From contig CAZITV010000147.1 in NCBI GenBank assembly GCA_964542255.1, forward strand, positions 1 through 5,945: 5,945 nucleotides of DNA, given 5' to 3'. The position numbers and the translations under genes were made by a program. The stretch comes from CAYMSF01 sp964542255 (GTDB taxonomy: Bacteria; Verrucomicrobiota; Lentisphaeria; Victivallales; Victivallaceae). The notes under the pieces were generated by a model. That model made no database searches and was not told where the DNA came from. It was given only the letters and a program-made list of their open reading frames with translations. Below are positions 1 to 5,386 of this stretch, one piece after another (within the stretch, counting starts at the first letter, position 1; each line of letters starts with the position of its first letter).

Positions 1-2
1 TT

Positions 3-155
3 AGATTTATCAAAAACTTATTGTTTTTGGGATATATTAACTTGAAAAGTTTCTTTAAAGGAATACTTTACCCATGGCTTATAGTCTTAAAATATTTACA
101 GAAAGCACAAATTGTAGTTTTATTGGTAGTGGTGAAAGAGATGCACGTAATTTGA
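3..155 (+). CDS. Possible 3' end of an upstream gene (partial, uncertain)
   Basis: A frame with no stop runs from the left edge for 50 codons to TGA at 153-155. The encoded tail is hydrophobic and basic. Its first two thirds (RFIKNLLFLGY, then FFKGILYPWLIVLKY) loosely recall the membrane-associated C-terminus of family 2 glycosyltransferases of the LPS-core type, which often end in a similar 'LGF...FLKYAKL' stretch. The last part (VVLLVVVKEMHVI) has no such counterpart. The region is AT-rich, so open frames of this size can occur by chance, and a competing 34-codon frame overlaps it at 74-178. If real, the gene would end about 50 bases before the first pilus-like gene. Treat it as a candidate only; the start lies outside the window. 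Confidence 0.2.
   Translation, partial: RFIKNLLFLGYINLKSFFKGILYPWLIVLKYLQKAQIVVLLVVVKEMHVI
11..29. repeat. Short AT-rich inverted repeat
   Basis: CAAAAAC (11-17) and GTTTTTG (23-29) are exact reverse complements separated by a 5-base loop. The stem is almost all A/T, with only two G-C pairs, and no clear U-tract follows. A strong intrinsic terminator is therefore unlikely. It could be a weak terminator for an upstream gene or an operator, or it could be chance in A/T-rich sequence. Confidence 0.2.
95..123 (+). promoter_or_regulatory. Candidate sigma-70-type promoter for the operon
   Basis: TTTACA at 95-100 matches five of six bases of the -35 consensus. TTTTAT at 118-123 matches four of six of the -10 consensus, with a 17-base spacer. 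Transcription would begin near 130, leaving a leader of about 75 bases before the first gene. It lies in the only sizeable non-coding stretch in the window, upstream of five closely spaced genes. The -10 element is weak and AT-rich DNA produces such matches easily, so this is a suggestion from position and pattern. Confidence 0.3.
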
Positions 156-194
156 GAAAGAGCGATAGATTAAGATAGTTCAATCCACAAAGTC

Positions 195-200
195 GGAGAG
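195..200 (+). promoter_or_regulatory. Ribosome binding site of the Amuc_1102-like gene
   Basis: GGAGAG lies five bases before the ATG at 206 (seven from the end of the GGAG core). This is good Shine-Dalgarno spacing and supports that start. Confidence 0.65.
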
Positions 201-205
201 CGCCG

Positions 206-874
206 ATGAAAATAGTATCAAGAAAATTTTTTGTATTTTTCTGCGCGGTGGCGTTAATGGCCAGCTGCGCATTTGGCTCAAGCGATGATATACTTAAAGG
301 GTTGCAGGCAAAGGTTAAATTTCAGCCGACGCCGGTGGCTCAGGTTAACAACTATCCAAGCTCAAACCAGAGCAGCTGCGACTGGCTGGCTGTGCACATC
401 ACCTATAATACGCCTTCATTAAAAGATAAAAATGGTTACAAGTGGCTAGATGATGTTACGATTGAAACAGAAATTTTATTCCCCGCGGAATTTGGCGGAA
501 AAAATGTTTTAGCGCTGCTGACCGGAAAAACACTTTACTGGTCGCTGGAGATGGACGGTAAAAAACACCAGGAAATGATGTTGGTGCCGCCGCAAATTAT
601 CAAACGGCTTGGCGGTAATACCACTTCTAAAAGCATACAATCAATCGCAGTCAAAGTCTCTTTCTACACGAAAGACCGTGTTCTTCTGGGAACCGCCTAT
701 GCTGACCCCAAAGGAATGACTGATAAGGATACCGCCGCATTATTTGAAAAATACAGTGGCCCGATCAACAATTCGTTGAAGCTAGAGAATACCGTTTTAT
801 CTCGTGACAAAACTCCCTGGGCGGATGTCAATTATGACTATTACGATTTAATTAAAATAGAGAAGAAAAACTAA
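206..874 (+). CDS. Amuc_1102 family pilus-like protein, exported
   Basis: This 222-residue protein has an N-terminal export signal: basic residues K2, R6 and K7, a hydrophobic core at about 8-19, then SCAFGSS. Signal peptidase I could cut after AFG (24). C21 preceded by MAS is a poor lipobox, so a lipoprotein is less likely but not excluded. The mature part looks beta-rich and lacks further membrane segments. I recognise the Amuc_1102 family from its position before a PilM-like gene and from two stretches: MMLVPPQIIKRLGG (about 124-137), and PWADVNYDYYDLIK near the C-terminus with W205 and an aromatic cluster. The family is associated with the type IV pilus-like locus of Akkermansia; its exact job is not known to me. 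Probable location is the periplasm or envelope surface. The start is fixed by the GGAGAG site and the complete signal peptide. The gene ends 3 bases before the next start, so coupled translation is likely. Confidence 0.8.
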   Translation: MKIVSRKFFVFFCAVALMASCAFGSSDDILKGLQAKVKFQPTPVAQVNNYPSSNQSSCDWLAVHITYNTPSLKDKNGYKWLDDVTIETEILFPAEFGGKNVLALLTGKTLYWSLEMDGKKHQEMMLVPPQIIKRLGGNTTSKSIQSIAVKVSFYTKDRVLLGTAYADPKGMTDKDTAALFEKYSGPINNSLKLENTVLSRDKTPWADVNYDYYDLIKIEKKN

Positions 875-877
875 TTT

Positions 878-2758
878 ATGGCGAAAGAAAATACAGTATT
901 AGCAATTGATATCGGCGGGGACACCCTGAAGATGGCGGAATTTACTTTTCCGGCCGCCGGTGGTTTGCGTCTGGAAAAATTCGCATTTATGGAGTATGAC
1001 CCGGAATTAAAAGAAGCCAAATTTTCCGAGGTTTTTTCCAGACTGTATCAGCAAATGCTCACAGAATATAAGTTTGTCTCAAAAGGGGTAAGAATTTCTA
1101 TTTCCGGTCAATCAGCATTTACCAGGTTAAGCAAATTGCCGCCACTTGGTGATGATAAGGCCAGAATTGAGCAAGTCGTTGAGTATGAAGCCAAGCAGAC
1201 CGTGCCGTATCCGATGAACGAAGTAATTTGCGACTACCAGCTGGTAAAACACACGATCCAGTCAGCCGCCAAGACAGAGATACCTCCGCCGGCAGATGGA
1301 GAACAGACACCGCAGCCGGAACCAGAAATAGAAGCCATCGATGAAATGGAAGCACTGTTTGTCGCGGTTAAAAATGACGTTGTCGTTGAGATAACTGATA
1401 TCATTCAGGCTTCTGGTAAAGATATTATCTCCATCGAAATTGCCCCGACCGCGTCATTCAATGCGGCACGGGCAAACCAAATTGGAGTAAATCAGTGCGA
1501 TGTAATTTTAAATATTGGCGGACGCTGTTCCAGCTTGATTTTTGCCGACCAGTGCCGGATTTTTGCAAGAACCATTCCGATTGCCGGACATTCAATTACC
1601 CAGCAAATAAGCAAAGAATTCAATATTAGCTTTGCTGATGCAGAAGAGTTAAAACGGCGCCACGGCTTCGTAGCATTGGGCGGCGCATACGAGGAGCCTG
1701 ACTCTGAAGTTTCTGCCACTGTTTCCAAAATCGCCCGCAATGTTATGACCAGACTTCATGGTGAAATTAACCGTTCGATTAATGTTTGGCGCTCACAATA
1801 CGGCGGCAACAAACCCGCACACCTCTACCTCAGTGGCGGCAGCTCGCTAATGGCTTATACACCGCGTTTTTTCAACGAAAAACTGCGTATTCCTGTTGAC
1901 TATTTAAATGTCTTTCAAATTGTTTCAATCGGCAGCGAAATCAATAAGGAGCAGTTATTGGAAGTTGCGCCGATGTTTGCTGAACTCATTGGTCTTGGCT
2001 TAAAACATATTGTGGATTGTCCAGTTGATATTAATTTAATGCCGTCTTCCATTAAAAAGTATAAGGCGCTGCAGCGCAGGAAACCATATTTCTTTGCCAG
2101 CTGCGCTGCCGTTGTTATGTTGCTGGTGGTGCTCTATATCGGTGTGACCAAACGGCTCTCGTTCGACAAGGACCGTGTTGAATTTGCCAAAAAAGAAGTA
2201 GAAAAAACTAATGTTATGGTGGACAAAGTTAAAGCGTTGAACCGCGATTTACTGGCGGCAAAATCTGAATATGATGAAGCGGTGGATGTACTGCGCAAAC
2301 GCCAGCAATGGATAAAATTAATCAACGACTTTGAAGGCAGTCTGCCGGATAGGGTTTGGCTTACGCTGTTTGAAGGTGTAGGCGAACTTTCGTCTAACCA
2401 AAAGGCCGCTGCCACACCAAAACGCGGCGGGCGCGGCGGAGCTCCTGGCGGTAGAGGCGGAGCAAAGCCTGGAGGAGCAGCACCGCCGCCAATGGCCGGA
2501 CCTGAAGTAGATATGCCGCAGCAGGTTGTACAGTCACAAATTCAAGAAATCAATTATATCCGGGTCGCTGGACACTCGCTGGTGCTGATAAGGAACGAAC
2601 TGCTTGAAGAAGAGCTCAAACTTAGTTTGAAGAAAATGCCTTTTGTCGTGGAAGGTGAGGAAAGCGTGGTTTTTGAGAACTATGTTCCACAAAAAGGTAA
2701 AAATAATCTCACATCCTTTAATCTGCGGATAAAACTCAAAGAACCCATTAAGAAATAA
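878..2758 (+). CDS. PilM-PilN fusion, Amuc_1101 family PilM-like pilus complex protein
   Basis: This 626-residue protein has two parts. Residues 1 to about 375 form a PilM/FtsA-type actin-like nucleotide-binding domain. They contain a first phosphate loop (VLAIDIGGDTLK, 7-18), the PilM stretch LSKLPPL...EYEAKQTVPYP...DYQ (84-121), a second phosphate-type loop (ILNIGGRCSSLIF, 210-222, with N212 where Asp is common), and the nucleotide-contact loop LYLSGGSSLM (316-325). A PilN-type motif INLMP follows at 385-389, then one membrane helix (about 404-423), a charged probable coiled coil (about 425-475) and a periplasmic PilN-like domain (about 480-626). That domain is interrupted by a Gly/Arg/Pro-rich stretch (about 514-542). 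A Pro/Glu-rich insert also lies in the PilM domain (128-156). In canonical pili PilM is cytoplasmic and binds the N-terminal INLLP-like peptide of PilN; here both are on one chain. The ATG is 3 bases after the previous stop, with only a weak purine-rich site (AGAAG, 861-865), suggesting coupling. Identification as PilM-like is firm; the PilN assignment rests on motif and topology. Confidence 0.9.
   Translation: MAKENTVLAIDIGGDTLKMAEFTFPAAGGLRLEKFAFMEYDPELKEAKFSEVFSRLYQQMLTEYKFVSKGVRISISGQSAFTRLSKLPPLGDDKARIEQVVEYEAKQTVPYPMNEVICDYQLVKHTIQSAAKTEIPPPADGEQTPQPEPEIEAIDEMEALFVAVKNDVVVEITDIIQASGKDIISIEIAPTASFNAARANQIGVNQCDVILNIGGRCSSLIFADQCRIFARTIPIAGHSITQQISKEFNISFADAEELKRRHGFVALGGAYEEPDSEVSATVSKIARNVMTRLHGEINRSINVWRSQYGGNKPAHLYLSGGSSLMAYTPRFFNEKLRIPVDYLNVFQIVSIGSEINKEQLLEVAPMFAELIGLGLKHIVDCPVDINLMPSSIKKYKALQRRKPYFFASCAAVVMLLVVLYIGVTKRLSFDKDRVEFAKKEVEKTNVMVDKVKALNRDLLAAKSEYDEAVDVLRKRQQWIKLINDFEGSLPDRVWLTLFEGVGELSSNQKAAATPKRGGRGGAPGGRGGAKPGGAAPPPMAGPEVDMPQQVVQSQIQEINYIRVAGHSLVLIRNELLEEELKLSLKKMPFVVEGEESVVFENYVPQKGKNNLTSFNLRIKLKEPIKK
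1259..1345 (+). other. Pro/Glu-rich insertion in the PilM domain
   Basis: Residues 128-156 of the PilM-PilN protein are rich in Pro, Glu, Gln and Ala (IPPPADGEQTPQPEPEIE at 135-152). They sit directly after the conserved DYQLV strand and before the next predicted strand (ALFVAVK). This is probably a disordered surface loop rather than part of the actin-like core. Confidence 0.55.
2423..2503 (+). repeat. Gly/Arg/Pro-rich low-complexity segment in the PilN-like part
   Basis: Residues 516-542 consist almost only of Gly, Arg, Ala, Pro and Lys, with RGG-type triplets (RGGRGGAPGGRGGAKPGG) followed by AAPPPMAGP. The DNA is G/C-rich, with recurring ggcgg units, and differs in composition from its surroundings. 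It lies on the predicted periplasmic side between two folded stretches, so it is probably a flexible linker or exposed loop. Confidence 0.7.
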
Positions 2759-2763
2759 AAGCC

Positions 2764-4098
2764 ATGAATAAAGTTATCAAAAAAAATCTTGGTTTAATTA
2801 GCGCTTTGGCGCTTACCGCCATCATCTCCGCAGTTATGATAGTGCTGGTGTTCATGGAACACGACACCATGCAGCGGTATATTAATGAAACTGAGGCGTT
2901 AAAAAATACCATCCGTGACCTAATCAAGCAGCGCCCTGCCCCGGTTGAAGGTAATTTAAGCCGTATCAAAAAAGACACAGAAGCTTACAGAAAAAAATTT
3001 ATAACCCTGCGTTCTTCATTCGGTATTATCTACGAAAAAGCCATCGATAATTTTGCGGCAACCGTAGAAATGAGCACTGCTGATTTTAGAAAGAAATTTA
3101 TAGACCACTGGGAAGCAAACAAACAATCCGGTGCCACCCGTGAACAAATTTATATTATGTTTAAATCTGGCTTCAACAACGAAAAATGGGATAAAGCAAT
3201 GCGTGAATTCGGCGTTGAATCCCAAAAATATACCTCAGAAACTGTAGATGATAATAACGTGGAAGAGATTTTTCTTGATGCTTTAGGTCAAGAACGCAAT
3301 TTAAGTAACTCCCCGGTTAAGTGCGACGCTTATATGCGTAATTTACGCTGGAAATTGTTAGAGGCATTTGGCGAGGGATTTCAATTCGGTGCCACTGCGT
3401 CTGCATTTTCATTTGACATGAAAGCATTGCCGGACAAAGATTCAATTCCAAGTATTGTAAGATGCTGGAGAATTATTGACGATTTGGCAAAACGAATTGC
3501 CAAGTCAGGCATAACCAGCATGGAAACCTTTGAAAAAGGCAGTATGGCTGGCACAGTTCAGGGGAATTATACCTACTACCGGTTTACTTTTACAGTCCGC
3601 GGCGATTTAAACAATATACGCAAACTTGTTGATAATTTGTATAAAGCTTATACAGAACACCGGATCTATGTCGTTCGCGGAATATCTATGGTAAAATTAA
3701 TGGATGAAGCCGCGACAGTGTTAGCCGAGACCGATCGTTCACTCCAGGGCACCGGCAAAAGCGCCCGGGATGAAAACCCCGATTTGCAGAAAACGAACGA
3801 TCCAAACACAGCAGGTATGCCACCAGGTGCTCCAGGTGCTCCAGGCGCGCCGGGAATGCCGGGAATGCCACCATTCGGAGATGCTCCGGCTGAAAAGAAA
3901 CCGGCATCTGCCGCAGAAGAGTTAGCTGCACATAAGGCGCAGCAGGAGGCGGCTCAAAAGAAGAAAGATGAAGATCCGGAGAAGGATATACCGTTTAATG
4001 AGCGTAAATCATATGGCAAACCAGTTATAGGTTTTGACAAGTCGTGTCAAGCTATCATAGACGTTGATTATGTGGTTTATACCGGTGAAATTAAATAG
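2764..4098 (+). CDS. Amuc_1100 family pilus-like (PilO-like) inner-membrane protein
   Basis: The protein has 444 residues: a short basic N-terminus (K3, K6, K7), one membrane helix (about 9-31), a probable coiled coil (about 35-80) and a long periplasmic region. Residues about 235-309 look like an alpha/beta fold of the PilO/ferredoxin-like type: helix WRIIDDLAKRIAKSG, strand YYRFTFTVRGD, helix NIRKLVDNLYKAY, strand IYVVRGISM. A Pro/Gly/Ala-rich linker (351-370), a charged Ala/Lys/Glu helix (about 377-405) and a final strand (IIDVDYVVY, 431-439) follow. The layout and last elements parallel Amuc_1100 of A. muciniphila, which as I recall is 317 residues; the extra length lies mainly at about 118-205 and in the linker. 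The expected role is inner-membrane platform or periplasmic alignment in a pilus-like machine. The ATG lies 5 bases after the upstream stop and has no convincing Shine-Dalgarno sequence, pointing to translational coupling. Family assignment is based on synteny plus pattern similarity; whether it has Amuc_1100's host activity cannot be told. Confidence 0.82.
   Translation: MNKVIKKNLGLISALALTAIISAVMIVLVFMEHDTMQRYINETEALKNTIRDLIKQRPAPVEGNLSRIKKDTEAYRKKFITLRSSFGIIYEKAIDNFAATVEMSTADFRKKFIDHWEANKQSGATREQIYIMFKSGFNNEKWDKAMREFGVESQKYTSETVDDNNVEEIFLDALGQERNLSNSPVKCDAYMRNLRWKLLEAFGEGFQFGATASAFSFDMKALPDKDSIPSIVRCWRIIDDLAKRIAKSGITSMETFEKGSMAGTVQGNYTYYRFTFTVRGDLNNIRKLVDNLYKAYTEHRIYVVRGISMVKLMDEAATVLAETDRSLQGTGKSARDENPDLQKTNDPNTAGMPPGAPGAPGAPGMPGMPPFGDAPAEKKPASAAEELAAHKAQQEAAQKKKDEDPEKDIPFNERKSYGKPVIGFDKSCQAIIDVDYVVYTGEIK
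3823..3867 (+). repeat. Five 9-base tandem units encoding Pro-Gly-Ala/Pro-Gly-Met
   Basis: Five consecutive 9-base units occur in frame: ccaggtgct twice, ccaggcgcg once and ccgggaatg twice. They encode PGA-PGA-PGA-PGM-PGM (residues 354-368 of the Amuc_1100-like protein). Identical adjacent copies indicate recent slippage or unit duplication, so the linker length may vary between strains. The Gly-X-Pro periodicity is collagen-like but too short to imply a triple helix. Confidence 0.8.
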
Positions 4099-4110
4099 AA
4101 TTTTCGCACT

Positions 4111-4115
4111 GGAGG
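4111..4115 (+). promoter_or_regulatory. Strong ribosome binding site that fixes a TTG start
   Basis: GGAGG ends 9 bases before the TTG at 4125. It is the best Shine-Dalgarno match in the window. There is no in-frame ATG before residue 141 of the following protein. An ATG at 4147 is in another frame, where it meets a stop (TAA) within a few codons. The site therefore supports the TTG start. Confidence 0.85.
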
Positions 4116-4124
4116 ATAGGAATT

Positions 4125-5363
4125 TTGCAATTTTTAAAACGACATTATGAAAAAATAATTTTAGCAGCGCTATTAGTGCTGTTTATTCTTTCGCTTATTT
4201 ATTTAATTCAAATTTTTGAGACAACGAATAATGTCACGAAAGCGGAATTGAACATTCCTACTCGCGAGCCAGACTATCAACCCATCAACTTTAAGGCTCC
4301 GGAATTTTTGCAAGAGGCCATTTTTGTTGACGGAACTATATGGAAAGACTACGGTCCTCGGGGACAGGATTGTAAAGTTTATACCGATTTCCTCATTCCG
4401 TTTAAAATAGCCCGGTGCCCGCATTGCGGACGTCTGGTGCCGGAATATAATTTTATCAATGCACCTAATAAGTGCCCGATTTGCAGCGGTAACTTACCGG
4501 TACCGCAGCGGCGCACCAGCACTACTGTTTCCGGCGGCGCCAGGATGGTTAACGGGATGATGGACTCTGATGGTGATGGGATTCCCGATGCCGATGAAGA
4601 AAAATACGGGATGAACCCGAAAGATCCGGAAGACGGCGAAGAAGATATGGATAAGGACGGTTTCCCGAATTCATTTGAATACAAGATGAAAACCATGCTC
4701 GACAATGCAAAATCACACCCGCCGTACTTTATGCGCCTGACCCTGGATTCATTGCGCAAAACACTGCTGGATGTTACTTTAAAGAAGGTGATTCAGCAGG
4801 GCGACCAGTACGATATCCAGTTAAATTTGGAAAATGGCGCAAAAACTAAATTTTTTACCCTGAATGAGAAGGCAAAGCTGGAAAAGAACAGGGAATATGA
4901 GATCACTAAGATATCACCTAAATTTATTAAATCAAAACAAGGTAATGTAGTGATTGAAAAAGATGAATCTCAGGTTACCTTTACATCTCTGCCGGATGGC
5001 AAGTATACGATTGAGATGAAAACTGGTGAGCCGGTTTATTCACCAAATCCAAGAGCGTTTGTTTTTGATGAAGGTAATGGTGATGTATTAGAGCTGGATG
5101 AAGGCGACACCTTCAAGATCGGCAGTGAAAGAGCAGGATACTCGTTTTACAAGGTCAACAAAATAGATATTGAAAATGAAAATGTGGAAATCATTGATCC
5201 TAAAACCAAGAAAAAAATATCTGATATAACTAAAAAGGCGAAAATGCCACAAACAAAACGGCGCGTGAGCAAAGACGGACAGCCTGGAGCACCGCCGACG
5301 CCTCCTGACGCTGGAATGCCGCCTGGAGCACCGCCCAGCAGCGCAGTACCAAAAATTAATTGA
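4125..5363 (+). CDS. Amuc_1099 family pilus-like system protein with Cys4 zinc ribbon and Asp-rich loops
   Basis: The 412-residue protein starts at TTG, supported by GGAGG upstream and by a natural N-terminus (MQFLKRHYEKIILAALLVL). It has one membrane helix (about 10-29) with basic residues before it, so the remainder should be periplasmic. C98-x2-C101-x15-C117-x2-C120 (CPHC, CPIC) forms a zinc-ribbon or rubredoxin-type knuckle pair. At 147-186, DSDGDGIPDADE and DMDKDGFPNSFE are thrombospondin type 3/dockerin-like calcium-binding loops. The stretch AKSHPPYFMRL follows, then a beta-rich region (about 213-365) that may hold two small barrels, and a Pro/Gly-rich tail (384-409). I recognise the combination and position from Amuc_1099-type proteins. 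Its role is inferred as periplasmic coupling to the secretin, by analogy with PilP/GspC, but there is no direct evidence of homology to those. The gene is 26 bases downstream of the previous one and 23 upstream of the next, so it is operonic. Confidence 0.82.
   Translation: MQFLKRHYEKIILAALLVLFILSLIYLIQIFETTNNVTKAELNIPTREPDYQPINFKAPEFLQEAIFVDGTIWKDYGPRGQDCKVYTDFLIPFKIARCPHCGRLVPEYNFINAPNKCPICSGNLPVPQRRTSTTVSGGARMVNGMMDSDGDGIPDADEEKYGMNPKDPEDGEEDMDKDGFPNSFEYKMKTMLDNAKSHPPYFMRLTLDSLRKTLLDVTLKKVIQQGDQYDIQLNLENGAKTKFFTLNEKAKLEKNREYEITKISPKFIKSKQGNVVIEKDESQVTFTSLPDGKYTIEMKTGEPVYSPNPRAFVFDEGNGDVLELDEGDTFKIGSERAGYSFYKVNKIDIENENVEIIDPKTKKKISDITKKAKMPQTKRRVSKDGQPGAPPTPPDAGMPPGAPPSSAVPKIN
4416..4484 (+). 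other. Cys4 zinc-ribbon-like motif
   Basis: Residues 98-120 of the Amuc_1099-like protein carry CPHCG and CPIC separated by 15 residues, the spacing expected for a zinc ribbon or rubredoxin-like metal site. No CxxCH haem motif is present. By the positive-inside rule this part faces the periplasm. Confidence 0.8.
4563..4682 (+). other. Paired Asp-rich calcium-binding-like loops
   Basis: Residues 147-186 of the Amuc_1099-like protein hold two DxDxDG-type loops. The first, D147-S-D149-G-D151-G-I-P-D155, has all expected acidic ligands. The second, D174-M-D176-K-D178-G-F-P-N182, is close to consensus. An acidic spacer (PKDPEDGEED) links them, as in thrombospondin type 3 repeats. Confidence 0.7.
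5310..5333 (+). repeat. AGMPPGAP octapeptide in the Pro/Gly-rich C-terminal tail
   Basis: Residues 396-403 of the Amuc_1099-like protein read AGMPPGAP, identical to residues 350-357 of the Amuc_1100-like protein (3811-3834). The codons differ at nearly every third position, so this is not a recent DNA duplication. It lies in a proline-rich tail, probably disordered, that ends the protein. Confidence 0.75.
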
Positions 5364-5371
5364 TTTAATAT

Positions 5372-5379
5372 AAAGGTGA
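5372..5379 (+). promoter_or_regulatory. Ribosome binding site of the secretin-like gene
   Basis: AAAGGTGA ends 7 bases before the ATG at 5387 and fits the Shine-Dalgarno consensus. It supports this start, which also gives a complete signal peptide. Confidence 0.7.
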
Positions 5380-5386
5380 TTGACAA

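Noticed and set aside
1..45. Another open frame from base 1 ending with TGA at 43-45 as the end of an upstream gene.
   Set aside because: Only 14 codons are visible, with no recognisable features, and it competes with the longer frame ending at 155.
206..280. Lipoprotein signal at C21 of the Amuc_1102-like protein.
   Set aside because: The residues before the cysteine are M-A-S, with Met at -3 instead of Leu/Val/Ile, and a good signal peptidase I site (AFG) lies just after. Not excluded, but not called.
3811..3873. Collagen-like triple-helix domain in the Amuc_1100-like protein.
   Set aside because: The Gly-X-Pro periodicity spans only about five triplets, with breaks on both sides. That is too short for a stable collagen helix; a flexible linker is the simpler reading.
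4379..4759. Reverse-strand open frame of 126 codons.
   Set aside because: It is antisense to the zinc-ribbon and calcium-loop region of the Amuc_1099-like gene. The Ser/Pro-rich translation mirrors the Asp-rich forward coding sequence, and no ribosome site or neighbours support it.
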